From assembly GCA_024400715.1 (NCBI GenBank), contig JAKSMH010000033.1, positions 1 to 8,077 on the forward strand: a stretch of 8,077 nt of DNA, written 5' to 3'. Shown here piece by piece: positions 1 to 7,974 of the stretch. Origin of the DNA: Bacteroidales bacterium (GTDB lineage: Bacteria > Bacteroidota > Bacteroidia > Bacteroidales > WCHB1-69). Position numbers and translations under genes: made by a program. The notes under the pieces are model-generated. The model saw only the letters and a program-made list of their open reading frames with translations. It had not been told where the DNA came from and did not search any database. Each line of letters starts with the position of its first letter. Positions within the stretch are counted from its first letter, which is position 1.

Positions 1-30
1 CAGTAATAACGATTAAAACAAATAAATATT

Positions 31-591
31 ATGACTAACGTTATCGAAGAATTAAAGCAATCTGAAGCCTTATTGGAAGGCCATTTTCTCTTGTCATCAG
101 GAAGACACAGCAACAGATACTGCCAATGTGCCAAATTGTTACAATATCCAGACAGAGCGGCCCGCGTGTTGGCCACTGTTGCCGAACAACTCAAAGGCAA
201 GCAGATTGATATGGTTGTTGGACCGGCGATGGGTGGCATTATTGTCGCATACGAATTAGGTCGTCAATTGGGAGTTCCCGCCATTTTCACGGAAAGAGAA
301 GACGGAAAGATGACGCTCCGCCGTGGCTTTGAGGTAAAACCCGGACAGAAACTTTTGATTACCGAGGACGTGGTAACCACAGGCAAATCCTCTATGGAAA
401 CCATTGAAGTATTAAAGAGTTATGGTGCGGAAGTCATCGGCATTGCCTGCATTGTTGACCGCAGCAGCCAAGCCATTCCCTATCCCATTTACGGTGCCGT
501 CAAATTGGACATCGAGAGTTGGGAAGCCGACAACTGTCCATTGTGCAAACAAGGTCTGCCATTTGTAAAACCCGGCAGCCGCAAATTCTAA
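31..591 (+). CDS. pyrE: Orotate phosphoribosyltransferase
   Basis: Transfers the ribose-phosphate of PRPP to orotate, giving orotidine monophosphate in cytoplasmic de novo pyrimidine synthesis. The 186-residue protein carries the PRPP-binding signature [13 protein letters not shown] at about residues 108-120, and the flexible catalytic loop [13 protein letters not shown] at about 88-100, with the lysine and arginines expected to contact pyrophosphate. The N-terminal part has the family's [14 protein letters not shown] segment (17-30). The C-terminus [16 protein letters not shown] (169-184) is typical of the longer bacterial PyrE type; its cysteine pair could be structural, but this is inference. 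The ATG at 31 gives full family length. Only 30 bp of AT-rich upstream sequence is visible, with no recognisable promoter or Shine-Dalgarno. It is followed almost directly by obg, so the two are probably cotranscribed. Confidence 0.96.
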   Translation: MTNVIEELKQSEALLEGHFLLSSGRHSNRYCQCAKLLQYPDRAARVLATVAEQLKGKQIDMVVGPAMGGIIVAYELGRQLGVPAIFTEREDGKMTLRRGFEVKPGQKLLITEDVVTTGKSSMETIEVLKSYGAEVIGIACIVDRSSQAIPYPIYGAVKLDIESWEADNCPLCKQGLPFVKPGSRKF

Positions 592-594
592 GTG

Positions 595-1584
595 ATGGAA
601 GGCGACAATTTTATTGATTATGTAAAAATATTTTTCCGTTCCGGCAACGGCGGTGCGGGTTCGGCTCATTTGTTGCGCACGGCCCACGACCCCAAAGCCG
701 GTCCGGATGGCGGCGACGGAGGCCGTGGCGGAGATGTCATTCTTCGTGGCAACCGCAACCTATGGACGCTTCTGCACCTTCGCTATACCAAGCACGTGAT
801 GGCGGAAGACGGAACGGCAGGACAAGGCAACCAGTGCTTCGGCAAAAACGGCAAGACCGCCTACGTGGAAGTCCCACTCGGCACGATTGTCAAAGATGCC
901 GAAACCGACGAGTTTGTCGGTGAAATCCTTGAAGACGGACAAGAATTTGTCGTACTTCCCGGAGGTCGCGGCGGACAAGGGAATGTCCACTTCAAGACTG
1001 CCACTCGCCAAACGCCGCGTTTTGCCCAACCCGGCGAACCCGGCCAGGAAGGTTGGTTCATCCTTGAACTTAAAGTGTTGGCAGATATCGGTCTGGTAGG
1101 ATTTCCCAATGCCGGAAAGTCCACCCTCATTTCGGTACTTTCCAACGCCAAGCCCAAAATCGCCGACGATCCTTTCACCACCCTGAAACCCAATCTCGGG
1201 ATGGTGGCCTACCGCGATTTCCAGTCCTTTGTCATTGCCGACATTCCCGGCATCATCGAAGGTGCTTCAGAAGGCAAAGGCATCGGTCTGCGCTTCCTAC
1301 GCCATATCGAACGCAATGCCGCCCTCTTGTTCTTAGTGCCCTGTATTTCCGAAAACATCAAAAAAGAATATCAAATTCTTCTCAACGAACTTAAGGCATA
1401 CAACGAGGAACTGATGGACAAGAAGCGTGTCCTGGCCATCACAAAATGCGACCCTATGCCAGAAGAAGAATTAAAAAAACTGCAGAAAAAAGTCCCCAAA
1501 GACCTTCCCGTCATCTTTATTTCTTCACATACTCAAAAAAATCTCACCCAACTAAAAGACAAATTGTGGGAAATACTGAATTAA
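595..1584 (+). CDS. obgE: GTPase Obg, ribosome assembly factor
   Basis: Obg is a cytoplasmic GTPase that acts in late assembly of the large ribosomal subunit and in stress signalling. The 329-residue protein has the glycine-rich Obg fold (about 1-157) followed by the G domain: P-loop GFPNAGKST (169-177), switch [11 protein letters not shown] (193-202), DIPG (216-219), TKCD (283-286, a variant of NKxD) and the SSH G5 motif (310-312). There is no C-terminal OCT extension, as I recall for Bacteroides homologues. The ATG at 595 is chosen because it gives [11 protein letters not shown], matching the MAESNFVDYVK-type start of relatives. A GTG at 592, abutting the pyrE stop, would add one residue and cannot be excluded. 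The loop between the first two glycine-rich stretches ([12 protein letters not shown], 25-36) differs from the usual RREKY-containing version. Confidence 0.96.
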   Translation: MEGDNFIDYVKIFFRSGNGGAGSAHLLRTAHDPKAGPDGGDGGRGGDVILRGNRNLWTLLHLRYTKHVMAEDGTAGQGNQCFGKNGKTAYVEVPLGTIVKDAETDEFVGEILEDGQEFVVLPGGRGGQGNVHFKTATRQTPRFAQPGEPGQEGWFILELKVLADIGLVGFPNAGKSTLISVLSNAKPKIADDPFTTLKPNLGMVAYRDFQSFVIADIPGIIEGASEGKGIGLRFLRHIERNAALLFLVPCISENIKKEYQILLNELKAYNEELMDKKRVLAITKCDPMPEEELKKLQKKVPKDLPVIFISSHTQKNLTQLKDKLWEILN

Positions 1585-1627
1585 TCAGAATTTATCAATT
1601 TAAAATCAAAAATCAGTCAATATAATC

Positions 1628-2986
1628 ATGGTAAAGCCATCCATTCCAAAAGGAACACGCGATTTTTCTCCCACCGAGATGATTCGTCGCAACTATATTT
1701 TCGACACCATCAAGTCAGTATTCAAAAAACACGCGTTTTTGCCTATTGAAACGCCGTCTATGGAGAACCTTTCCACCTTGATGGGCAAATATGGTGAAGA
1801 AGGCGACCGTCTGCTGTTCAAAATTCTCAACTCTGGTGACTTCAAGCAAGGGGTTGATTTTGACAATCTCAACAGCAACCAGTTGACTTCTAAAATTTGC
1901 GAAAAAGGCTTACGCTACGACCTTACCGTTCCTTTCGCACGATACGTGGTACAGCATCAAGCCGAAATTGCCTTTCCTTTCAAACGCTACCAAATGCAGC
2001 CCGTTTGGCGCGCCGACAGACCTCAAAAAGGACGTTATCGTGAATTTTACCAATGCGATGTCGATGTCATCGGAAGTCCGAGTTTGATGAACGAAGCCGA
2101 ACTGATGCAAATTACAGACGAGATTTTTGCCTCTTTCAAGATTCCCGTCATCATCAAGATTAACAACCGCAAAATCTTATCCGGCATTGCCGAAGTGGTT
2201 GGTGAAGCCGAAAAACTAACCGACATCTGCACCGCCATTGACAAACTGGATAAGATTGGGAAGGAAAAAGTCTGCGAAGAACTGCTTGAACGCGGTTTGA
2301 GCCAACAGGCCATCGACAGTATGGAACCTTTCTTTAATTTCTGCGGCAGCAACGAAGAGAAATTGGCACAATTGGACCAAGTATTTGCCAACAGCGAAAT
2401 CGGCACCAAAGGCATAGCCGAAATTCGACAAATGTTGGACTATGCCACCTTGATGAACATTCGGTCGGAAATCGAATTGGACATTACCTTGGCACGAGGA
2501 TTAAATTATTACACCGGAGCCATTTTTGAAGTCAAAGCTCAAAACGTGTCCATTGGCAGCATTTCCGGGGGCGGCCGTTACGACGATTTGACGGGCATCT
2601 TCGGACTAAAGAATATGTCCGGAGTTGGTATTTCTTATGGTGCGGAACGTATCTACGACGTGCTTAACGAGCTCAACCTCTTCCCCACCGACATTGATTC
2701 CCCTATCAAGGCCTTGTTTATCAATTTTGGAGAAAAAGAAGAACTTTATGCCCTCAAGGGACTGCAAATTCTGCGGCAAGCCGGAATTGCCAGCGAGTTG
2801 TTCCCCGAAAAAGCCAAAATCGGAAAACAAATGACCCACGCCAACGCCAAAGCCATTCCTTACGTCATTATGGCTGGAGAAGATGAAATGTCGGAAAACA
2901 CTTACACTTTGAAAGATATGAATAGCGGAGAACAACACAAATGCTCCATCGAAAATATCGTTTCAATCATTAGCTCACATATATAG
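1628..2986 (+). CDS. hisS: Histidyl-tRNA synthetase
   Basis: Charges tRNA-His with histidine in the cytoplasm (class II aminoacyl-tRNA synthetase). The 452-residue protein shows the class II core: N-terminal PKGTRDFSP (7-15), a motif 1 region around [10 protein letters not shown] (37-46), motif 2 from [14 protein letters not shown] to [11 protein letters not shown] (119-149), the histidine-specific [10 protein letters not shown] (288-297) with catalytic-type R290, and motif 3 with SGGGRYDDL (313-321) and [11 protein letters not shown] (332-342). The C-terminal ~95 residues (from about 358) form the anticodon-binding domain. The length fits the somewhat long Bacteroidota form. The insertion between motif 3 and motif 2 halves (about 180-285) is normal for the family. 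The gene starts 43 bp after obg with no clear promoter in the gap, so read-through from pyrE-obg is plausible. The stop is TAG. Confidence 0.97.
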   Translation: MVKPSIPKGTRDFSPTEMIRRNYIFDTIKSVFKKHAFLPIETPSMENLSTLMGKYGEEGDRLLFKILNSGDFKQGVDFDNLNSNQLTSKICEKGLRYDLTVPFARYVVQHQAEIAFPFKRYQMQPVWRADRPQKGRYREFYQCDVDVIGSPSLMNEAELMQITDEIFASFKIPVIIKINNRKILSGIAEVVGEAEKLTDICTAIDKLDKIGKEKVCEELLERGLSQQAIDSMEPFFNFCGSNEEKLAQLDQVFANSEIGTKGIAEIRQMLDYATLMNIRSEIELDITLARGLNYYTGAIFEVKAQNVSIGSISGGGRYDDLTGIFGLKNMSGVGISYGAERIYDVLNELNLFPTDIDSPIKALFINFGEKEELYALKGLQILRQAGIASELFPEKAKIGKQMTHANAKAIPYVIMAGEDEMSENTYTLKDMNSGEQHKCSIENIVSIISSHI

Positions 2987-2989
2987 GAC

Positions 2990-3006
2990 GGTCTAAATTA
3001 TAGGCC
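2990..3006 (+). terminator. Small hairpin after hisS, possible weak terminator
   Basis: Just 3 bp after the hisS stop, GGTCTA (2990-2995) pairs with TAGGCC (3001-3006) around the loop AATTA, with one G-U pair. The six-pair stem is weak and no T-tract follows, so it lacks a key part of an intrinsic terminator. It may instead stabilise the 3' end of the transcript or be chance. The rest of the 89-bp gap up to 3075 is AT-rich. It holds only imperfect -7-like matches (for example TAAAATTG at 3027-3034) and I do not call a promoter there. Confidence 0.25.
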
Positions 3007-3075
3007 ATTACTATGCATTCATATAATAAAATTGATCAACACACGTTGTTTATTAACACTTAAATTTTTATAGTC

Positions 3076-4467
3076 ATGGCCACTGAAAACAAAACAGTCA
3101 AAAAATCCAGCAACTCGCGGTGGATACATTGGTATCGCGATTTTCTCGCCTGGTTCAAACGGACAGTAAAAATCCACGAAGACACCGATTACGAAGCTAC
3201 GATAAAGAATATCAGCAATTCGGTTGAATTTAAGGGAACAAATGTCTGGATCTTATTTTTTGCCATCATTGTGGCATCAATAGGACTGAATGTCAACTCC
3301 ACCGCCGTCATCATTGGAGCAATGCTTATTTCGCCGCTGATGGGACCCATCAACGGTATCGGTTTGGCTATTGGCATTACCGACAACGAGCTACTCAAGA
3401 AATCGCTGAATAATTTAGTCATCATGGTGATTATCAGTTTGATAGCATCATTTTTCTATTTTTTGCTATCGCCACTCGGCGATGCCCAGTCCGAATTGCT
3501 CGCCCGTACCCGTCCCACCATTTTTGACGTGCTGATTGCCTTTTTCGGTGGTTCCGCGGGAATTGTTGCCATCACCCGAAAATCGCAACCTTTCACGGTC
3601 ATTTCCGGTGTAGCCATTGCCACCGCCTTAATGCCGCCCTTGTGCACCGCCGGTTATGGTTTGGCCACGCTCCAATTTAATTACTTTTTTGGTGCATTCT
3701 ACCTATTTTTCATTAATTCATTCTTTATCGCATTAGCTACTTATCTTGGAATCAAATACTTACATTTTCCCAATAAAAAATACTTAGATGCAACACGCAC
3801 CAGATTGGTAAAACGATCCATTACTATTTTCTCCGTACTGGTTACCATTCCAAGCATCATCATCGCCTTTCAAGTAGTTAGGGAAAGTTCGTTCAACGCC
3901 ACATCAAAGAAATTCGTCACAGAAATTCAAGATTCAAAATATTTTGAGAAAGCCCAACTTATCAACTACAAAAAAGAGTTCAGCAACAAAAAACAGGAAA
4001 TCACACTTTCCGTCGTGGGACAATTATCCCCTAAGGATATTCAGGAAATGCAAAATATTATGCGGAAAAATTACGGATTGTATCGAGCAGATCTAATTAT
4101 CAAACAAACAGACAACAACTATATTTCGGGAGAAAACGCTGAACTTATCGAAGCCATTATCGACAAAAAAGACGAACAATTGGCTAAAAGTAAAGAGAAA
4201 ATTCAACTTTTAGAAAACGAATTGCAGAAAATCAACAAGAATCAGCAAGACAACGCACAAATTGCCAAAGAAATATCCATACAACATCCTTATATAACTT
4301 CATTTTCTGTAACGAATCTTGTCTATACACATACAAAAACGCTGAAAACAGATACAGTTCCAACCATTTTCATCAATTACTCAGAAAATATAAGCGACTC
4401 ACAAAAGCAGCAACTCTTAAATTGGCTACGGATTCGTTTAGATTGTCCTGATTTGCAATTAAGGTAA
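3076..4467 (+). CDS. DUF389 family (TIGR00341-like) membrane protein
   Basis: Predicted inner-membrane protein of unknown function. After a ~55-residue cytoplasmic-type N-terminus come about seven hydrophobic segments at roughly 56-71, 76-99, 112-132, 150-167, 173-198, 202-229 and 248-268. The segments around residues 75-100 (TAVIIGAMLISPLMGPINGI) and 176-195 (ISGVAIATALMPPLCTAGYG) match the conserved core of the DUF389 family, whose role is not established. The soluble C-terminal part of about 190 residues has a domain ending near 345, a charged, probably coiled-coil stretch (about 357-400, rich in K, E, Q and N), and a final domain of about 60 residues. Base composition falls towards AT in this C-terminal part. 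The ATG at 3076 precedes a plausible start; the next Met is too far in. It appears to be a single-gene unit, convergent with the radical SAM gene. Confidence 0.85.
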   Translation: MATENKTVKKSSNSRWIHWYRDFLAWFKRTVKIHEDTDYEATIKNISNSVEFKGTNVWILFFAIIVASIGLNVNSTAVIIGAMLISPLMGPINGIGLAIGITDNELLKKSLNNLVIMVIISLIASFFYFLLSPLGDAQSELLARTRPTIFDVLIAFFGGSAGIVAITRKSQPFTVISGVAIATALMPPLCTAGYGLATLQFNYFFGAFYLFFINSFFIALATYLGIKYLHFPNKKYLDATRTRLVKRSITIFSVLVTIPSIIIAFQVVRESSFNATSKKFVTEIQDSKYFEKAQLINYKKEFSNKKQEITLSVVGQLSPKDIQEMQNIMRKNYGLYRADLIIKQTDNNYISGENAELIEAIIDKKDEQLAKSKEKIQLLENELQKINKNQQDNAQIAKEISIQHPYITSFSVTNLVYTHTKTLKTDTVPTIFINYSENISDSQKQQLLNWLRIRLDCPDLQLR

Positions 4468-4479
4468 ATGAACTGACAA

Positions 4480-5235
4480 TTAGCCCCGAATCTGAATGTT
4501 AAATCCCTCATCAATCAAGGGCTGTACCAATTGTCGCATTTTCTCTTCTGAAAATTTCACCAAGCCTTCCTGAGGCGTTGGGCGGTCAATGGTATAAACC
4601 ATAATTTCCCGAGGACGCAATTCTCGAACAATATCCATCCAGGGATTGACAATTTCAGGACTTGCGGAATCAAAATCACCACTTTGAAGCATCATCGTTT
4701 GAAGGATAAAATCACCTTTAAACTGTTTCAAGGCATCAATAACCCGTTGCACATCATAACCAGGGGCCGGACGATTGATTTTTGCAATCCACTCCTTGGC
4801 CGGCGCATCAATTTTCATAATGGGTTTATCCACCCTACCCAAAGCGCCAAAAACCGCTGGAATATGAGCACGTGTACCATTGGACAAAATGGAGACTTGA
4901 GCGTGAGGAAAATATTGATCCCTCAAAGCCATTGTATCATCAACTATCTGGGGAAAATCCGGATTAAGCGTGGATTCACCATCGCCGCTAAAGGTTATGG
5001 AATCGATAGGTGTTCCATTTTGGGCACATTCTTTCAATTTTGCTTCCAACGCCACTTTAACTTCATAAGCTTTAGGAAGATACTGGTCATCTTTACCATC
5101 CTTGTTCCATCCACATTCGCAATAGATGCAATCAAAATTACAGAATTTTCCATTTTCGGGAAGAATATTTAATCCTAACGAATTTCCCAAACGGCGGGAA
5201 TGAATGGGGCCAAAAACAGTTTTTTCTCTAAGCAT
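4480..5235 (-). CDS. Radical SAM protein (COG0731-like), function unknown
   Basis: A cytoplasmic radical SAM enzyme of 251 residues. The [4Fe-4S]-SAM cluster motif is CNFDCIYC (CX3CX2C; cysteines 32, 36 and 39), preceded by FGPIHSRRLGNSLG near the N-terminus, and followed by the glycine-rich SAM-binding segment FSGDGESTL. It belongs to a group often labelled wyosine-synthesis-like by homology to COG0731, but the substrate of the bacterial members is not known and I do not assign one. No second cysteine cluster is seen, only an isolated C41 and one further cysteine. The start at 5235 is chosen over an in-frame ATG at 5298 that overlaps umuC by 8 bp: homologues begin just before VFGPIHSRR, the extra 21 residues look unrelated, and a Bacteroidota -7 element lies between the two start codons. 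The stop lies 12 bp from that of the convergent DUF389 gene. Confidence 0.88.
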   Translation of the reverse strand: MLREKTVFGPIHSRRLGNSLGLNILPENGKFCNFDCIYCECGWNKDGKDDQYLPKAYEVKVALEAKLKECAQNGTPIDSITFSGDGESTLNPDFPQIVDDTMALRDQYFPHAQVSILSNGTRAHIPAVFGALGRVDKPIMKIDAPAKEWIAKINRPAPGYDVQRVIDALKQFKGDFILQTMMLQSGDFDSASPEIVNPWMDIVRELRPREIMVYTIDRPTPQEGLVKFSEEKMRQLVQPLIDEGFNIQIRG

Positions 5236-5257
5236 AACACAATATTTATTAGATATG

Positions 5258-5290
5258 CAAAGATACGATTTTTTTAGAATAATTGGACAA
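5258..5290 (-). promoter_or_regulatory. Bacteroidota-type promoter for the radical SAM gene
   Basis: Read on the minus strand, TATCTTTG (5265-5258) is a perfect match to the Bacteroidota -7 consensus TAnnTTTG, and is followed by CA as often seen. A TTG at 5290-5288 could be the -33 element, with 22 bp between, slightly long. Transcription would start near 5251, giving a leader of roughly 17 nt before the ATG at 5235. This sits in the 55-bp gap after umuC, so the radical SAM gene can be expressed independently of the upstream operon. I found no other perfect match to this element in the gaps of the window. Confidence 0.7.
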
Positions 5291-6553
5291 TCAGACATTA
5301 ATCTGTATTACGTCCTGTAGTTTTGTGGAATAATTGGGCGACAAGAACGAACGGTTGTAGAGTGATTTCGTTCGTACGCCTTCGGCACCGGTCTTCACCG
5401 TTCCACGACCAAATTGCGCATTAAGGGAATCCATCACCTCCATCAGTTTTTTATGCTCCTCGCTATCGGAAGCGTGAAACAAATTGGTCTGTATAGCAGA
5501 CTGGTCCACCATATTAAGCAATACCACGCCAGCTTTTTTATAGGCAATTTCTTTTTGAAAAATGTCTTTCAAAGCAGTCACGGCTCCTTTCACAATCAAG
5601 GTTGTGTCGGCAGTGGCAACGGGGAAGGTGTAAAGTCTGTTATTGGCATATTGCGGCAAATCGGTTCTATGTCGGTTGGAGGCGATAAAAACCATCAACG
5701 TGTTGGCCGCCTGCTCCTCCTGACGAAGTTTTTGAGCCACCTGAGCGGCAAAAGAAGCAACCGCTTCCGTCAAGGCATCAAGACTTTCAATCATCGGCGT
5801 AAAGCTACGAGAGCAGCAAATCTGCTTTTTGTCCGGCGGATACAACTCAAAATCCACGCAGGGTTGTCCCTGCAATTCCAACCACGTGCGTTCTCCCACC
5901 ACCGTCATTTGCTTTTTCACCCAAACTTGCGGCATCTTCACAAAATCCAGTGCCGTATAGATGTGGCAATCCAACAACTTCTTCCCGTAGCGGCGACCGA
6001 TTCCCCAAACATCCGTAATCGGAAATTGTCGCAAAGCGATTTCCACTTCGGTTTCGCTTTCCAACATAACCACGCCTCCCCTATCACCCATTTTCTTAGC
6101 CATTTTGGATGCCACTTTAGCCAGGGTTTTAGTAGGCGCAATACCCATACTTATTGGTACATTTATACCTTTATATATAGTTTTAACAATCTGTTGACCG
6201 TACGACAGCAAATCAAAGCGATTAAAACTTCTAAAATCAATGAAGCACTCGTCAATGGAGTACTGTTCTATTTCAGGCACATATTGAGAAAGCAGGTTCA
6301 TCACCCGCTGCGACATATCGCTATACAAGACATAATTGGATGAAAACACCTGCACCTGTTTTTCTTCCACCAGACTTTTAATCTGATAAAGCGGCACGCC
6401 CATCTGAATGCCCAAAGCCTTGGCCTCATTACTTCGCGCTATCACACAGCCGTCGTTATTTGAAAGCACCACAACCGGTTTTCCACGCAAGGACGGATTA
6501 AAAACTCGTTCACACGAAACAAAGAAATTATTGGCATCGGCTAAGGCAAACAT
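5291..6553 (-). CDS. umuC: DNA polymerase V catalytic subunit UmuC (Y-family)
   Basis: Translesion DNA polymerase that, with the processed UmuD' dimer, copies across damaged template bases during the SOS response. The 420 residues almost equal E. coli UmuC (422). The palm/fingers domain carries the metal-binding acids D6 ([11 protein letters not shown]) and D101-E102 (YSIDECF), and the family signature [19 protein letters not shown] (30-48). Then come a helix-hairpin-helix around [12 protein letters not shown] (179-190), the little-finger domain starting near CSRSF (247-251), a beta-clamp-binding motif QTNLF (355-359) matching E. coli QLNLF, and a DUF4113-like C-terminus (about 365-415). The steric-gate position, Y11 in E. 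coli, is F11 here. It starts 5 bp after the umuD stop, the usual translationally coupled arrangement. All catalytic residues are intact, so it should be active. Confidence 0.96.
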   Translation of the reverse strand: MFALADANNFFVSCERVFNPSLRGKPVVVLSNNDGCVIARSNEAKALGIQMGVPLYQIKSLVEEKQVQVFSSNYVLYSDMSQRVMNLLSQYVPEIEQYSIDECFIDFRSFNRFDLLSYGQQIVKTIYKGINVPISMGIAPTKTLAKVASKMAKKMGDRGGVVMLESETEVEIALRQFPITDVWGIGRRYGKKLLDCHIYTALDFVKMPQVWVKKQMTVVGERTWLELQGQPCVDFELYPPDKKQICCSRSFTPMIESLDALTEAVASFAAQVAQKLRQEEQAANTLMVFIASNRHRTDLPQYANNRLYTFPVATADTTLIVKGAVTALKDIFQKEIAYKKAGVVLLNMVDQSAIQTNLFHASDSEEHKKLMEVMDSLNAQFGRGTVKTGAEGVRTKSLYNRSFLSPNYSTKLQDVIQINV

Positions 6554-6558
6554 CGCAA

Positions 6559-6996
6559 TTAATGTCTAATTTTACGAACGATACTGGTGACAATCCCCCA
6601 TATCAGGAAATCGTTATCGGCCGTAACCTTGATGGGTTTGTATTTATCGTTGGCAGGAACCAACCAAACAGCATTTTTATCCTTTTTAATTCGCTTCAAG
6701 GTAAATTCACCATCAATAAAGCAAACGGCTATGTCATCATCTTTGGCGTCAATAGATTTATCGATGACCAGAATATCCCCTTCGAAGATACCCGCACCCG
6801 ACATTGAATCGCCTTTTACCCGACCAAAGAACGTGGTTGATGGATGACGAATCAATTCTTTATTGAGATCAATGCCTGATTCCAAATAATCTTCAGCCGG
6901 ACTTGGAAATCCGGCTGAGATTGTATTTTCAATAAAAGGAATAGACAATTCTGTAGCGTTAGATACCGGGACAATATCAATTTTATCGTCCGTCAT
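6559..6996 (-). CDS. umuD: UmuD, self-cleaving subunit of DNA polymerase V
   Basis: LexA-like S24 peptidase that cleaves itself when stimulated by RecA filaments; the product UmuD' then activates UmuC. The 145-residue protein has the cleavage site A28-G29 in [11 protein letters not shown] (27-37), corresponding to C24-G25 of E. coli, the catalytic serine S64 in KGDSMSG (61-67), and the catalytic lysine K101 in FTLKRI (98-103). The spacing from cleavage site to Ser (36) and from Ser to Lys (37) is the same as in E. coli UmuD, so the protease should work. There is no DNA-binding domain, which separates it from LexA. The ATG lies 2 bp after the lpxD-like stop, so there is no space for a dedicated promoter or operator between them; control must lie inside or before the upstream genes. 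I see no obvious LexA-like palindrome in the 60 bp before the start. Confidence 0.95.
   Translation of the reverse strand: MTDDKIDIVPVSNATELSIPFIENTISAGFPSPAEDYLESGIDLNKELIRHPSTTFFGRVKGDSMSGAGIFEGDILVIDKSIDAKDDDIAVCFIDGEFTLKRIKKDKNAVWLVPANDKYKPIKVTADNDFLIWGIVTSIVRKIRH
6893..6918 (-). repeat. 9-bp inverted repeat at the UmuD cleavage-site codons
   Basis: TCAGCCGGA (6893-6901) and TCCGGCTGA (6910-6918) are perfect inverted copies around an 8-nt loop, so the umuD mRNA could form a GC-rich nine-pair hairpin about 80 nt into the coding region. One arm is exactly the codons for S27, A28 and G29, the self-cleavage site; the other covers codons 32 to 35. The protein motif GFPSPA is conserved in UmuD anyway, so the repeat may be a by-product of codon choice. 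It has no T-tract and is not a terminator. Confidence 0.6.
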
Positions 6997-6998
6997 AA

Positions 6999-7973
6999 CT
7001 ACTTGTTTTTAAGTTCTTCAACTTCTTTTTTGAGTTTGGCGAACTCTTCCAGCAAAGACGGAAGTGAACGGACGCAAGCCATTTCCTTCCATTTTTTACG
7101 AGCATCAATTGCAGGTTGTCCGAAGAGCACCTGACCTTCTTCCTTCACACTTTTGTCCACAGCAGTTAAAGCAAGGACCGTGGTGTTCTTGGCTATATAA
7201 AGGTCTTTGTTGATACAGGCGCGTGCCCATATATTGCAGTCGTCATCAATGAACGTACAGCCGGCAATAGCGGCCTGTGCTCCGATAAGACAATGATTAC
7301 CGATATGGGTATCGTGGCCCACCTGCACCAAATTGTCAAATTTGACACCGTCACCGATGAAAGTATCACCAGAAACGCCCTTGTCTATACAGGTGTTTGC
7401 CCCAACTTCCACGGCGTTGCCCAAAATGGTTCTACCGCAAGACTCGAGTTTTTTCCAACCACTACTTCTTTTTTGGAAATAATAGGCATCCGCACCGATG
7501 GAAGCTCCTGAATGGATGATGACATTGTCACCAATAATAGTATGCGCGTATATACTCACATTAGCGTGAATGACGCAATTTTTACCGATTTTAACATCCT
7601 CACCAATAAACACATTGGGCTGGATAATCGTTCTCTCTCCGATCTGAGCATCTGGATAAATCAAAGCCTGTTGGGGATGAAAATGAACAAAATGTCTCAC
7701 GATGGTCACGAAATCATTCACCGGATCATCGGTAATGACCAAGGTTTTTCCATCGGGACAATCCACTTCCTTGTTGATTAGAATGACCGTCGCCGCACTT
7801 TGCAAAGACTTATCATAGTATTTAGGACAATCAACAAAAGAAACATCACCCTTTTCCACGGAGTGAATCTCGTTGATACCACTAACAAGGTTAGCCTTGT
7901 TACCAACGACAGTCACGGTATGGCCAATGATGCCGCACAGTTCGTCAAGGGTTATGGGTTTTGAAAATCTCAT
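6999..7973 (-). CDS. LpxD-like UDP-3-O-acylglucosamine N-acyltransferase
   Basis: Left-handed beta-helix acyltransferase; LpxD adds the second 3-hydroxyacyl chain to the glucosamine precursor of lipid A, in the cytoplasm, using acyl-ACP. The 324-residue protein has an LpxD-type N-terminal nucleotide-binding domain, with GDVSF (42-46) before PKYY, then hexapeptide repeats from about 107 to 275. The catalytic-type histidine is H220 in QVGHDTHIGN, aligned with E. coli H239. It ends in a short charged helix, LLEEFAKLKKEVEELK (308-323). The GADGFGY segment of E. coli LpxD is GADAYYF here (160-166), and the later conserved INGH is INKD (254-257). This resembles the efp-linked LpxD-like paralogue I recall from Flavobacteria, so I give no gene symbol; it may be a second LpxD or act on another nucleotide sugar. 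The ATG lies 1 bp after the efp stop. Confidence 0.85.
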   Translation of the reverse strand: MRFSKPITLDELCGIIGHTVTVVGNKANLVSGINEIHSVEKGDVSFVDCPKYYDKSLQSAATVILINKEVDCPDGKTLVITDDPVNDFVTIVRHFVHFHPQQALIYPDAQIGERTIIQPNVFIGEDVKIGKNCVIHANVSIYAHTIIGDNVIIHSGASIGADAYYFQKRSSGWKKLESCGRTILGNAVEVGANTCIDKGVSGDTFIGDGVKFDNLVQVGHDTHIGNHCLIGAQAAIAGCTFIDDDCNIWARACINKDLYIAKNTTVLALTAVDKSVKEEGQVLFGQPAIDARKKWKEMACVRSLPSLLEEFAKLKKEVEELKNK

Positions 7974-7974
7974 T

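Noticed and set aside
861..1193. Overlapping minus-strand open frames opposite obg.
   Set aside because: The region encodes well-conserved Obg residues including the P-loop; the antisense products are low-complexity and unlike known proteins.
3027..3068. Possible promoter elements TAAAATTG (3027) and TAAATTTT (3061) before the DUF389 gene.
   Set aside because: Each has one mismatch to TAnnTTTG and neither has a -33 TTG at a suitable distance; the second would leave almost no leader. The AT-rich gap makes such matches likely by chance.
4684..5172. A 162-codon open frame on the plus strand opposite the radical SAM gene.
   Set aside because: The minus strand carries the CX3CX2C motif and family signature; the plus-strand product resembles nothing I know and has no promoter.
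5414..6343. A 309-codon open frame on the plus strand opposite umuC.
   Set aside because: It is antisense to a complete UmuC with every catalytic motif. Its translation is rich in His, Arg, Ser and Phe with no recognisable domain, as expected for a mirror frame.
5291..6996. umuDC as a recently acquired mobile or phage-borne cassette.
   Set aside because: There are no integrase, transposase, attachment-site repeats or phage genes nearby, base composition looks like the neighbours, and the genes are fused tightly to the upstream unit.
6997..7060. A LexA-type operator before umuD.
   Set aside because: The 60 bp upstream, all within the lpxD-like gene, show no clear palindrome, and the LexA motif of this lineage is not known to me well enough to claim a weak match.
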